From a virus: a stretch of 25,727 nt of DNA. Location of the stretch: IMG/VR virus record IMGVR_UViG_3300001848_000284, positions 1 to 25,727 of that record; one strand, given 5' to 3'. Shown in pieces: positions 11,646 through 20,560 of the stretch. Under the pieces are notes generated by a model that saw only the letters and a list, made by a program, of their open reading frames with translations, did not search any database and had not been told where the DNA came from. The position numbers and the translations under genes are program-made. Positions within the stretch are counted from its first letter, which is position 1. Each line of letters opens with the position of its first letter.

Positions 11646-12995
11646 CTGGCCCGCCGCCTAATCATCCCGTACAAACCACGGGAAGCATTCCAAGGCTATC
11701 ACGACAACAAAAAGCGCTTTTCCGTTTCGGTATGCCATCGCCGTGCGGGAAAGACCGTAGCCCGCATCAATCGCCTGATCCGCTCTGCGGTGGAAATGAG
11801 CAGGCCGTATCCTCCGGGCCGCTTTGCCTACGTTGCCCCGTTCCGCAAGCAAGCCAAAGATATTGCCTGGCTCTACCTGCAGCATTACGCGCGCCCGCTT
11901 ATCGACATAGGCGCGAAGGTCAACCAAACAGACCTCTCCATCACATTCCCGCATAATAACGCTTTGATAGCCCTCCACGGGGCCGACAATGCCGAGTCAT
12001 TGCGCGGCGTGTATTGGGACGGGGTTGTTGCGGACGAGGCCCAGGGCATCGCTAGAGCGACGCTGACAACGGTCATCATGCCGACGCTGGCGGACTACAA
12101 CGGATGGCTTGACGCATCAGGCACGCCGCGCGGCTGGATCAATCTCTTGGGCGATCTGGTCAAGATGGCCAAGGCCAATCCGGAAGATTGGTATGTGAAT
12201 ATCCTGCGCGCGTCCGAGAGCGGCATCATCCCGCCGAAGGAGTTAGCCTTTCAGCGCGTGTTAATGAGTGAGAACGAGTACGATCAGGAATACGAGTGCT
12301 CATTTGATGCCGCCATTACAGGCGCGGTTTATGGCAAGTGGGTCGCGGACGCTCAGAAGTCTGGCCGCATCGGTGCAGTCGATGCCTTACCCGGTGTGCC
12401 CGTTAATACATCGTGGGATTTGGGCTTTGACGACTCCACGGCCATTTGGTTCTGGCAATCGCTGCCCGGTGAAATCCGCATAGTCGATTACTACGAGGCG
12501 GCAGGCGAAGCGATCCCGCATTACTGCGAGTTGGTGCGCCTCAGAGCCGCAGAGCGCGGCTACCGTTACGGCAAACACTACGTCCCACACGATGCCGCGA
12601 ACGAGCTTCTAGCCGCAGGTGGGCGGTCGATAGTTCAGCAGGCGTTCGCCCTCGGCGTGAAGATGTACGTGGTGCCCGCCACGTCACAGCAGAACAGCAT
12701 CGAAGCAACGCGCAAGACGATTCAACGCTGTTGGTTCGATGAAACCAAGTGCGAGATGGGGCTGAGCGCACTTCGCCAGTACCAATTCGAGTGGGATGAG
12801 GACAAGAAAACGTTTCGTTCCAAGCCCCGCCACGATTGGGCGTCCCACGCGGCGGACGCTTTCGAGATCATCGCGCAAGTGTGGCAGCTCCCGGCAGAGG
12901 TTGAGGTCGATTCAGTTCACCGCTTCCTGCACGACATGAAAGCGCACGAGATTTTCTGGCCCGAGCAGCAAGGGCGCAAATACGAAAGGATTTAG
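11646..12995 (+). CDS. terL: Terminase large subunit (packaging ATPase/nuclease), CTG start
   Basis: The 449-residue product is the DNA-packaging motor. Walker A is CHRRAGKTV (residues 30-38), Walker B is VVADEAQ (D130/E131), and the RNase H-like nuclease shows SWDLGFDDST (D258), HYVPHDAANE and HAADAFE (aspartate near 404). It pumps DNA into the prohead through the portal and cuts concatemers. The first ATG/GTG/TTG in frame is the GTG at 11790 (codon 49), which would remove Walker A, so translation must begin earlier. A CTG at 11646 right after the upstream TAG has GGGAG 7 bases before it and gives a normal N-terminus (LIIPYKPREAFQ). Readthrough of the TAG is the alternative. Confidence 0.93.
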   Translation: MARRLIIPYKPREAFQGYHDNKKRFSVSVCHRRAGKTVARINRLIRSAVEMSRPYPPGRFAYVAPFRKQAKDIAWLYLQHYARPLIDIGAKVNQTDLSITFPHNNALIALHGADNAESLRGVYWDGVVADEAQGIARATLTTVIMPTLADYNGWLDASGTPRGWINLLGDLVKMAKANPEDWYVNILRASESGIIPPKELAFQRVLMSENEYDQEYECSFDAAITGAVYGKWVADAQKSGRIGAVDALPGVPVNTSWDLGFDDSTAIWFWQSLPGEIRIVDYYEAAGEAIPHYCELVRLRAAERGYRYGKHYVPHDAANELLAAGGRSIVQQAFALGVKMYVVPATSQQNSIEATRKTIQRCWFDETKCEMGLSALRQYQFEWDEDKKTFRSKPRHDWASHAADAFEIIAQVWQLPAEVEVDSVHRFLHDMKAHEIFWPEQQGRKYERI

Positions 12996-12998
12996 CTC

Positions 12999-13280
12999 AT
13001 GGCCGGAATACAGTCATCGTTGACGGGCGTCCCCGTGAACATCACGGCCACGGCTAACGTTAAAGGCGTGTCCGGATGCTTAATGGGCTTTTTCGTTAAT
13101 TCCAGCACGTCCGGTACAATCCAGTTTTACGACTCCGCGACCACGACCACGACCATGCCAATTACGGGCGCAATAACGCCCGCGGCTGGGAACTGGTATC
13201 CGCTGCCCGTGTGCTATTCCAATGGCCTGTATGCGGTCATCGGTGGCACTGCCCTCAACGTGACAATCGTCATCGGCTGA
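12999..13280 (+). CDS. Small hypothetical structural protein, 93 aa, beta-rich
   Basis: The protein is Thr/Ser/Gly/Val-rich and reads like a beta-sandwich (SLTGVPVNITATANVKGVSG, then GTIQFYDSATTTTTM and a GGTALNVTIVIG end), as in small head-decoration or head-surface proteins. No signal is seen. AAGGAT sits about 9 bases before the ATG. It lies between the terminase and portal genes and its stop overlaps the portal ATG as TGATG. Position suggests a virion role, but no family is recognised. Confidence 0.7.
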   Translation: MAGIQSSLTGVPVNITATANVKGVSGCLMGFFVNSSTSGTIQFYDSATTTTTMPITGAITPAAGNWYPLPVCYSNGLYAVIGGTALNVTIVIG

Positions 13281-15472
13281 TGGAAGCTGAAACCGCTTCG
13301 CCTGCCACAGACAAAGCGCCTGCGCCGAACGGTAAACGTACCGTTCAATCCTATGTCGCTGAGGTGAAGCTTTACGATAAGGAAGCGCAGGGCTGGCACG
13401 AGCGCGGCAAGCGGATAATTCGCCGCTACAAGGACAAGCGTTCGCCTCGCGACGGCAATTCTAACCGCTTCAACATGCTCTGGAGCAACACGCAAACCTT
13501 GCTCCCAGCGCTCTATGCAAAGCCTGCAAAGCCCGACATTGAGCGCCGCTTTAAGGATGCCGACCCGTTAGGACGGGTATCAGCGGACGTTCTGGAGCGC
13601 TGCACATCGTATTTTATCGCCTTGGACAAAACGCATCTCGCAAATCGTCAATGCGTGTTTGATTACCTGCTTCCCGGACGCGGTACCGCCTGGGTGCGCT
13701 ACGTTCCACACTTCCGGGACATGGACCTAACAGGTTCAGAGGAAGTTCGCGGCGAAGGCCCGCAGACCTCAGACGATGCCGACACAGGCGACGCGCTTCC
13801 CAAGCAGGAAGTTTACTACGAGGAATGCGTCACCGATTACGTGCATTGGCAGGACTTCGGCCACAACGTGGCGCGGACGTGGGAGGAAGTGTGGTGCGGC
13901 TGGCGGCGCGTGTTCCTCGCCAAGGACGAGCTGCACGAGCGCTTTGACGAGACCTACACCAAGGCCAAAGTCGCTCTTATTCCGCTCGATCATGTCTCCA
14001 AAGACCTGAATGACGCCAAGATTGCGGAAACGCAGGCTAAGGCGACGATTTACGAACTATGGGACAAGCGCGACCGCAAGGTTCGTTGGTTTCACAAGGA
14101 CCTAAACGAGTTCTTGGACGAGCGCGACGATCCGCTGGAGTTGGAAGACTTCTTCCCGTTCCCGCGCCCGCTCCTGACCAATCTGGCAAACGATAGCCTG
14201 ATCCCGACCCCCGATTACGCGCAGTATCAGGATCAGGCGCAGGAGATCGACGAACTTACGGCGCGAATTGCCTCGATTACAAAGGCGATCAAGGTTGCGG
14301 GCGTTTATGACGCGAGCGTACAGGGGCTTACGCGGCTCCTAGCGGAAGGCGTCGAAAACCAGCTTTTGCCGGTTGAGAACTGGGCAATCTTCGCGGAGAA
14401 GGGCGGCATCGACGGTGCTGTGTCCTTTCTGCCAATCAGGGAAATCACCGAGGCGCTTATTGCGCTTTACCAAGCCCGCGAGAAGGTCAAGCAAGACTTA
14501 TACGAGATTACCGGCCTATCCGACATTTTACGCGGCGCATCGAATGCGCAAGAGACTGCCACAGCGCAGCAGATAAAGTCGAACTTTGCCACGTTGCGGC
14601 TGAGTGACAGGCAGGCGGAGGTTCAGCGCTTCACGCGCGATCTGGTCCGCATCGTTGCCCAGATCATCGGCAAGCAATTTAGCATCGACACGATTAAGCA
14701 AATCTCAGGCGTCCGGCTGTTCGACAATTTGCAGCAAAAGCAAGCTATCCAAAGCGGACAAGTGCCGCCGCCGCCTGGGATCAAACAAGATACTCTCGCT
14801 ACCATGTTGGAAGACCCCACATGGGAAGAGGTGGAAGCGCTTATACGCGACAACTGCGTCCGTTCGTTTCGCATCGACATCGAGACCGACTCGATCATCA
14901 AAGGCGATCAGCAGCAGGATCGGCAGGACGCGACAGAGTTCCTGACGGCGGCAGGCGGGTTCTTGCAGCAGGCCGTTCAGGCTGGACAGCAGCAGCCCGA
15001 TATGATCCCGCTTCTCGCTCAGATGCTCATGTTTGGTGTTCGCCGCTTCCCGATTGGGAAAGAGCTTGAGAGCGCGTTTAACGTGACGTTACGCAAGCTG
15101 GAGCAGGCGGCAGCGCAGCCTCGCCCTCCGCAGCAAAGCCCGGATGCCATCAAGGCCCAGGCGCAAGCTCAGTTGGATCAGCAAAAGTTTAATGCTGACC
15201 AGCAGCAGGCTCACGCCAAGATACAGAACGACAACGCCCAGGCATCTAACAAGATGGCATCTGACGAGCGCGTTGCCGTGCAGAAAGCGCAATACGAGCG
15301 CGAGCTTCAGGAGCTGAAGATGCGCGGCGAATGGGCCTTGCGTCAGATGGAGATCGAAGCCAGCCAGCGCATGAAGGCGTACGAACTTGGGATGATTGCC
15401 CAGGCCGAGACTGCCAAGCATGAAATGAGCTTGCGCGCCCAGCATGACCTTGGATTGCAGAAGGAGCGCTGA
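13280..15472 (+). CDS. Portal protein (P22-like, 730 aa)
   Basis: Length and layout match P22-type portal proteins, which form the 12-part ring through which DNA enters and leaves the head. The N-terminal half shows RFNMLWSNTQTLLPALYAKP, VADVLERC-like helices, and a stem/clip region, with ITGLSDILRG near the crown side. The last 110 residues are Gln/Ala/Glu-rich (KAQAQAQLDQQKFNADQQQA and onward) and should form the long helical barrel known in P22. The ATG overlaps the previous stop as TGATG; the frame is open 23 codons more. It follows the terminase directly, as expected. Confidence 0.9.
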   Translation: MEAETASPATDKAPAPNGKRTVQSYVAEVKLYDKEAQGWHERGKRIIRRYKDKRSPRDGNSNRFNMLWSNTQTLLPALYAKPAKPDIERRFKDADPLGRVSADVLERCTSYFIALDKTHLANRQCVFDYLLPGRGTAWVRYVPHFRDMDLTGSEEVRGEGPQTSDDADTGDALPKQEVYYEECVTDYVHWQDFGHNVARTWEEVWCGWRRVFLAKDELHERFDETYTKAKVALIPLDHVSKDLNDAKIAETQAKATIYELWDKRDRKVRWFHKDLNEFLDERDDPLELEDFFPFPRPLLTNLANDSLIPTPDYAQYQDQAQEIDELTARIASITKAIKVAGVYDASVQGLTRLLAEGVENQLLPVENWAIFAEKGGIDGAVSFLPIREITEALIALYQAREKVKQDLYEITGLSDILRGASNAQETATAQQIKSNFATLRLSDRQAEVQRFTRDLVRIVAQIIGKQFSIDTIKQISGVRLFDNLQQKQAIQSGQVPPPPGIKQDTLATMLEDPTWEEVEALIRDNCVRSFRIDIETDSIIKGDQQQDRQDATEFLTAAGGFLQQAVQAGQQQPDMIPLLAQMLMFGVRRFPIGKELESAFNVTLRKLEQAAAQPRPPQQSPDAIKAQAQAQLDQQKFNADQQQAHAKIQNDNAQASNKMASDERVAVQKAQYERELQELKMRGEWALRQMEIEASQRMKAYELGMIAQAETAKHEMSLRAQHDLGLQKER

Positions 15473-15473
15473 C

Positions 15474-15806
15474 GTGAGCAAGTTGGTTCTTAAGATGCCT
15501 GAGCCGGTTAACCCGGCAGATGTTCCGATCAATGAAACCTGGGAAGCTCGCGAGCCCGCAAACCCTCAAAGCGTCGGCCTTCAGCTTATCAAGGACATTG
15601 AGCCTTATATGGCGGTTGCTGCCGATGTGAACGGCAAGGCCCCGCTGATCCGCTCCCGCCGCGAGCACAAAGAATTTTTGAAGCGTAACGGCTACATCGA
15701 AATCGGGAATGAGCGTCAAACGCCCCGCAGTTTCGATACCTCAGCCCACCAAGGCGACGTTCGCCGCGATTTGAAGCAAGCCCTTCACATGGTCAAGGGC
15801 TACTAA
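15474..15806 (+). CDS. Hypothetical podovirus head-region protein, 110 aa
   Basis: The protein starts at a GTG with AAGGAG 9 bases before it (MSKLVLKMPEPVNPADVPIN). The mid part SVGLQLIKDIEPYM and the basic segment RSRREHKEFLKRNGYIEIGN are followed by a RRDLKQALHMVKGY end. RSRREHKEFLKRNG is a motif I associate with small proteins between portal and scaffold in podoviruses, without known function. No membrane segment. It is separated from the portal stop by 1 base. Confidence 0.7.
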   Translation: MSKLVLKMPEPVNPADVPINETWEAREPANPQSVGLQLIKDIEPYMAVAADVNGKAPLIRSRREHKEFLKRNGYIEIGNERQTPRSFDTSAHQGDVRRDLKQALHMVKGY

Positions 15807-15821
15807 CCACCAGGAGAATCG

Positions 15822-16895
15822 ATGCTGCCGGAACTCGACCCGGCTGAAACTCAGGAAACTGAGTCCATCAGCCTGCGCGATGAGCTTGCCAATGCCCTCA
15901 AGGAAGTAACGGAACGGGATAGCGCCCTTCCAGAGTCGGAAGCGGCAGAAACGCCGGGAGCACCAAAGGAAGATCGGCCCCGCGATGAATCGGGCCGCTT
16001 CGCCGCCAAGGAAGGCTCAGCACCGGCAAAGCCCGAGGCCGCGCCACAAGAGCCTGCCAAGGTAGAAACGCCGCCAAAGCCCGCCGCTACGCCTTCTGTG
16101 AAGGCTCCGCAGTCGTGGTCTACAGCAGCCAAAGCAGACTTCGACAAGCTGCCGCCGCACATACAGGCCGAGATTGCCAAGCGCGAAAGCGACGTTGAGA
16201 AAGGCTTTACCCGGCAGGACGAAGAACGCCAGTTCGGTCGCTCTCTCCGGGACATTATCAACCCTTACATGCCGATCATCACGGCAGAAGGCGGGACGCC
16301 ACAGAAGGCTGTCCAGGAATTGTTGAACACCGCTTACTTGCTTCGTCGTGGCACGCCGGAACAGAAGGTTGCTCTATTCCGCGCCACGGCCCAGCAATTC
16401 GGCATTCCGCTTGACCAATTGGTGCAAGCGCCGAATTTCGACATTGACCCAAAGGTGCAGACGCTTCAACAGCGTTTGGACCAGATGGAACGCGATAGGC
16501 AGGCCGAGAAGGATGCCCGCGAAGCTGAAATGCGATATTCCCTGCAGCGCGAAGTTGACGCGTTCGCTGCCGATCCTAAGCATGAGCACTACGACAAGGT
16601 GACGTCTCACATGGCTGCACTTCTCGCCGGTGGTGCTGCGAAGGATATGCAAGACGCTTACGATCAAGCCTGCTGGGCGAATGCCGAAGTGCGCTCCACT
16701 CTTGAGGCTCAACGCATCCGCGAAGCTGATGAAAAGCGTAAGGCCGATGCAGCGGCGAAAGCCCTGCAATCCAAACGAGCCGCAGTCAGTGTGACAGGTG
16801 CGCCCGGCGCTGCCGTGCCAGCCAATCACAATCCTGAACGCAGCTTACGCGATGAACTCGCGGCCAATTTCGCCGCTGCACAAGGGCGACTCTGA
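15822..16895 (+). CDS. Scaffolding protein (357 aa)
   Basis: The protein is highly charged, Ala/Pro/Glu/Lys-rich, and mostly helical or unstructured, as scaffolds are. Residues 40-105 are a Pro/Ala/Lys linker (PAKPEAAPQEPAKVETPPK), 130-245 a helical core (RDIINPYMPIITAEGGTPQK, then LQQRLDQMERDRQAEKDARE), and 290-330 another coiled helix. It should hold coat proteins on the inside of the growing shell and then leave. SLRDELA occurs near both ends (residues 17-23 and 341-347). AGGAG is 8 bases before the ATG. The position between portal and coat supports the call. Confidence 0.84.
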   Translation: MLPELDPAETQETESISLRDELANALKEVTERDSALPESEAAETPGAPKEDRPRDESGRFAAKEGSAPAKPEAAPQEPAKVETPPKPAATPSVKAPQSWSTAAKADFDKLPPHIQAEIAKRESDVEKGFTRQDEERQFGRSLRDIINPYMPIITAEGGTPQKAVQELLNTAYLLRRGTPEQKVALFRATAQQFGIPLDQLVQAPNFDIDPKVQTLQQRLDQMERDRQAEKDAREAEMRYSLQREVDAFAADPKHEHYDKVTSHMAALLAGGAAKDMQDAYDQACWANAEVRSTLEAQRIREADEKRKADAAAKALQSKRAAVSVTGAPGAAVPANHNPERSLRDELAANFAAAQGRL

Positions 16896-16923
16896 GGCCG
16901 CATAAGCCACAGGAGGGCCTATT

Positions 16924-17904
16924 ATGGCTCTGGTAAATCCATCCTCGACGCTTACGGAAATTGTTACTACGACGCTCCGTAACCGCACCGGCAAGCTTGC
17001 CGACAACGTAACCAAGAATACCGCGCTGCTCAATCGTTTGCGTAAGCGCGGCAAAGTCAAGACCGTTTCTGGCGGTCGTACCATCGTCCAAGAACTTGAA
17101 TACGCGGAAAACGGAACCTACAAGCGCTATTCTGGCTACGAAGCCCTGAACATCGCTCCGTCCGATGTATTCACGGGCGCGGAATACAACTACGCCCAGT
17201 CGGCGGTTGCGGTCTCGATTTCGGGCCTGGAAATGCTCCAGAACTCGGGCGAGAGTGCCATCATCGACCTGCTCGAAAGCCGCATCGGCAACGCAGAGCG
17301 GACGATGATTAACAACACCTCCGTCGATATCTACTCGGATGGCACGGCGGACGGCGGACGCCAGATCGGCGGGCTTCAGCTTTTGGTCCCGTCCACCAAC
17401 ACCAACACGGTGGGCGGCATCAACGCCAGCACGTATTCCTTCTGGCGTAATGTCGCGTTCTCTGCCGCTACCACGGGCGGCTCGGCTGCATCGGCTGCGA
17501 ATATTCAGAGCTACATGAACCGCGTTTGGGTTCAGCTTGTTCGCGGTGCGGATGCCCCGGACCTTATCGTTGCGGACAACAATTACTGGCGCTTTTATCT
17601 GGAAAGCCTGCAGGCAATCCAGCGCCTTGTCAGTGACTCCGAAGCGCAAGCGGGCTTTTCGTCTCTGAAATACATGACAGCAGACGTGGTGCTCGATGGC
17701 GGCTTCGGCGGTGCGGCTCCGTCCAACACCATGTACTTCCTCAACACCAACTATCTGTTTTTCCGCCCCCATGCGGATCGCAACTTCTCCCCGTTGGGCG
17801 ATGAGCGCTTCGCGGTCAATCAGGACGCGATGGTCAAATTGATCGGCTTTGCCGGGAACATGACGACATCGAATCGCAGCCTGCAAGGCTACCTCGGCGC
17901 GTAA
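16924..17904 (+). CDS. Major capsid protein (HK97-fold, 326 aa)
   Basis: The 326-residue product follows the scaffold and has the composition and pattern of a phage coat protein. An N-arm-like start MALVNPSSTLTEIVTTTLRN is followed by a helix-rich first part (GKLADNVTKNTALLNRLRKR), SGGRTIVQELEYAENGTYKR, a long spine-helix region LEMLQNSGESAIIDLLESRI, and a C-terminal P-domain-like segment DNNYWRFYLESLQAIQRL. AGGAGG 8 bases before the ATG is the strongest ribosome site in this part, as expected for the most abundant virion protein. Hundreds of copies would form the icosahedral head. The HK97 fold is inferred from family position and pattern. Confidence 0.88.
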   Translation: MALVNPSSTLTEIVTTTLRNRTGKLADNVTKNTALLNRLRKRGKVKTVSGGRTIVQELEYAENGTYKRYSGYEALNIAPSDVFTGAEYNYAQSAVAVSISGLEMLQNSGESAIIDLLESRIGNAERTMINNTSVDIYSDGTADGGRQIGGLQLLVPSTNTNTVGGINASTYSFWRNVAFSAATTGGSAASAANIQSYMNRVWVQLVRGADAPDLIVADNNYWRFYLESLQAIQRLVSDSEAQAGFSSLKYMTADVVLDGGFGGAAPSNTMYFLNTNYLFFRPHADRNFSPLGDERFAVNQDAMVKLIGFAGNMTTSNRSLQGYLGA

Positions 17905-17929
17905 CGGACCCAGAGAAGGAGATTAAACT

Positions 17930-18526
17930 ATGACTTACGTCATCACTCAGGGCCGTGCCATCGGCATCCCGGACCTCTTCGCGGTTTACACCACGTTGGG
18001 CACCCCGGGCAATTCCAACCTCCCCAGCGTTCCGACCGAGGCGCAGCTTGGCGAGATCGTTACCGCATACGATGTTGCATCGAATGCGGCGGCGACTGGC
18101 GCGGGCGGTTATGGCGAGTTCATCTTGCTCGCTGTTCCGACCTCGACCAGCGTCACGGCTGGCCTGTATTACAGCTTCACGCCATCGGACTACAAAATCG
18201 CGGCGCTACCGACTTCAGCGGGCACCACGACCACGAGCGGTATTCCGATTGCGCTGGCTGTTAACTCGGTTACCTCAAACGCCTCCAGCGTTCAGTACAC
18301 TTGGTTCCAGGTGGGTGGACGCGGCACGGCGCTGAAAACCGCTGTTGCGGCTGCTCCTAACGTGCCTGTGTATCTCAGCGGCACGGCTGGGCGCGTCCAG
18401 TTCACCGGCTCGGCGTTCAAAGGGTTCGTTGGTGTCCGCACCGCGAACGCCACGACCGTTGCATCCGGCACTTCGACGGTTGCCGTGTACATGAATGGCC
18501 GCCCCTGCATCACGGTGGCCATCTAA
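17930..18526 (+). CDS. Structural (decoration/head-surface) protein, 198 aa
   Basis: The protein is Ala/Thr/Ser/Gly-rich and reads as beta-sheet throughout (TYVITQGRAIGIPDLFAVYT, AALPTSAGTTTTSGIPIALA, SSVQYTWFQVGGRGTALKTA). Such proteins next to the coat gene usually bind the outside of the head as decoration. AAGGAG precedes the ATG at the right distance. Its stop overlaps the start of the 672-aa glycosyltransferase-methyltransferase fusion as TAATG, so it might be the substrate of that enzyme. No cysteine-based or membrane features are seen. Confidence 0.7.
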   Translation: MTYVITQGRAIGIPDLFAVYTTLGTPGNSNLPSVPTEAQLGEIVTAYDVASNAAATGAGGYGEFILLAVPTSTSVTAGLYYSFTPSDYKIAALPTSAGTTTTSGIPIALAVNSVTSNASSVQYTWFQVGGRGTALKTAVAAAPNVPVYLSGTAGRVQFTGSAFKGFVGVRTANATTVASGTSTVAVYMNGRPCITVAI

Positions 18527-20544
18527 TGCTTCATATCGTCTGTCTGAAAGCTGGCACAAAGTACGGCCCGGAATACGTAAACATCCTTTACGACATGGTG
18601 TCCCGAAACTTGCCCGAGGGGTTCGACGGCGATTTTACGTGCTTTACTGACGACATCAGCGGCCTTTCCCCCTCTATTGCAACGAGGCCGTTACCTCATC
18701 CTGGCTTGAATGGTTGGTGGAATAAGATTGCCCTGTTCAAGCCGGGGCTTTTCCCCGATGGCGACCAAGTTCTGTATTTCGATTTGGATACCGTTATTAC
18801 GGGGCCGCTCGATGAGATCGCGTCTTATCGCGGCGACTTTGCCATCCTCCGCGACTTTTACCGGCCTGACGGGCTGCAATCGTCCGTCATGTCGTGGCGC
18901 GTCTCAGTGCCTGAAATTGTTTGGGATGCATGGTCGGCGGCAGATTGCCCGCAAGACTTCCCGGAAGGTGACCAGTTCGTCATTGAGCAGGTCATGTGCG
19001 AATGCGTTGACATCTGGCAAGACCTCTATCCCGGCCAATTTGCCTCCTATAAAGTCCATGCAAGCCTCGGCATTCCCAAAGGCGCAAACGTTGTCGTTTT
19101 CCACGGTGAGCCCCGTCCGCATGAGTGCGGCGACTGGGTGCCGTATGTGTGGAAGGTCGGCGGCGGTGTAAGCGCAAGCCTTGTCTTTAATCCCAACGTT
19201 CCGCTTGCGACCATCAAGGCCAACATCGCGTCCACGAAAGCGCGCGGCGCGGAATGGTTGAAAGCCTCAGAGCCGCACGAGGGCGAAGCGCTCATTGTTG
19301 CGGGCGGGCCTTCCATGAAGGTGGACTTGCCGTCGATTGCGGCACGTGCCCGTGGCGGTGCGGCGGTATTCGGCATCAATAACGCGGCAAAGTTCCTGCT
19401 TACCCATGGCCTCTGCGTTAACGCTCAAGTTATCTCTGATGCGCGCCCGGAAAATTGTGATTTTGTTCTGCCCGGCATCGTGCTCGCGGATTGCTTCTTT
19501 GCCTCCCAGTGCGATCCATCCGTCCTCGACGCGGCTGCAGATCGGTTGACGTGCTTTCAGCTTCTCACGCCGGAAATGGAGCCGAATGAAAAGGACATGA
19601 TTTACATCGGCGGCGGCACCACGGCAGGGCTGCACGCCATCGTTATTGCTTACGTCCTCGGATATCGCAAGATTCACCTATACGGCTTCGACAGTTGCTA
19701 TGAGGGCGATGAGAACCACGCCTACAAGCAACCGCTTAACGATGGCGAGCGCATTATCGAGACAATTGTTGGCGGGCAGACGTTCCGTTGCGCTCCGTGG
19801 ATGATTGCCCAGGCCGACGACTTCAAGGGCCTAATTCCTCAGCTTGTCGGTATGGGATGCGAAATACACGTTCATGGCACGGGGCTTATCCCCCATATCG
19901 CTAAACTCATGGTTCCGGGTGCAATTGACGGCGAGTTAAAGCTTATCGATGGCATATGGTGGCCTAATAAGGACCAATACGCAGCCCCAGCGCTGAACCG
20001 TGAAAAGAATGATATCCCCCGCATCCTCCACTATGTCCCGAAGCGTGACGTGGTGGTGCAGGCGGGCGGCAATGTCGGCATCTGGCCGCATGAGTTCGCT
20101 GGCCACTTCCGCAAGGTCTTCACGTTTGAGCCCGATCCTCTGAATTTCGAATGTCTTAAACGCAACACCGAGAACGATCTAAACATTGAGCGCTTCAACA
20201 TGGCGCTCGGCTTTGAGCCCGAGACAATCGACTTGCAGCGTGATGCTGAGAATTGTGGTGCGCATTATGCCAAGCCCGGAACGTCAATCGACGTGGTCAG
20301 CATTGACGACATGCAGCTTACAGACTGCGATCTGATCCAGCTTGATATTGAGGGCTACGAACTCAAGGCCCTAAAGGGTGCTCGCGAAACTATCGCGAAA
20401 AACAAGCCCGTTATCGTGACCGAGGAAAAGGGCCTTTCGCGCCGCTACGGCAGCGAGGACGCCGACATTTTGGAATTTCTTGCCTCATATGGATACCGCG
20501 TAGCGGAACGCATCAATAACGATGTGATCTACGTCGCGGCTTAA
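18526..20544 (+). CDS. Fusion of glycosyltransferase, MptE-like (DUF115) and FkbM methyltransferase domains
   Basis: The 672-residue protein has three parts. Residues 1-215 look like a GT-A glycosyltransferase: YFDLDTVITG holds the metal-binding DLD at 86-88 and HGEPRP is at 193-198. Residues about 250-465 match the MptE-like/DUF115 fold: VAGGPSM (258-264), IGGGTTAGLHA (361-371) and LYGFDSC (385-391). Residues about 500-672 form an FkbM-type AdoMet methyltransferase: VVQAGGNVG (510-518), FEPDP (534-538), LDIEGYE (606-612). It would add a sugar and methylate it. It sits in TAATG overlap with a decoration-like gene, inside the virion operon, so modification of virion proteins is the likely role; the substrate is inferred. 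No signal or membrane segment is visible. Confidence 0.86.
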   Translation: MLHIVCLKAGTKYGPEYVNILYDMVSRNLPEGFDGDFTCFTDDISGLSPSIATRPLPHPGLNGWWNKIALFKPGLFPDGDQVLYFDLDTVITGPLDEIASYRGDFAILRDFYRPDGLQSSVMSWRVSVPEIVWDAWSAADCPQDFPEGDQFVIEQVMCECVDIWQDLYPGQFASYKVHASLGIPKGANVVVFHGEPRPHECGDWVPYVWKVGGGVSASLVFNPNVPLATIKANIASTKARGAEWLKASEPHEGEALIVAGGPSMKVDLPSIAARARGGAAVFGINNAAKFLLTHGLCVNAQVISDARPENCDFVLPGIVLADCFFASQCDPSVLDAAADRLTCFQLLTPEMEPNEKDMIYIGGGTTAGLHAIVIAYVLGYRKIHLYGFDSCYEGDENHAYKQPLNDGERIIETIVGGQTFRCAPWMIAQADDFKGLIPQLVGMGCEIHVHGTGLIPHIAKLMVPGAIDGELKLIDGIWWPNKDQYAAPALNREKNDIPRILHYVPKRDVVVQAGGNVGIWPHEFAGHFRKVFTFEPDPLNFECLKRNTENDLNIERFNMALGFEPETIDLQRDAENCGAHYAKPGTSIDVVSIDDMQLTDCDLIQLDIEGYELKALKGARETIAKNKPVIVTEEKGLSRRYGSEDADILEFLASYGYRVAERINNDVIYVAA

Positions 20545-20560
20545 CAAAGGAGAGGACTGC

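Noticed and set aside
13211-13279. An upstream extension of the portal gene
   Set aside because: It overlaps the 93-aa gene in another frame, while the ATG at 13280 forms a natural TGATG junction.
16786-17886. A 366-codon open frame on the minus strand
   Set aside because: It lies antisense over the whole coat gene and has no ribosome site or recognisable domain. Long antisense frames arise easily opposite GC-rich coding DNA.
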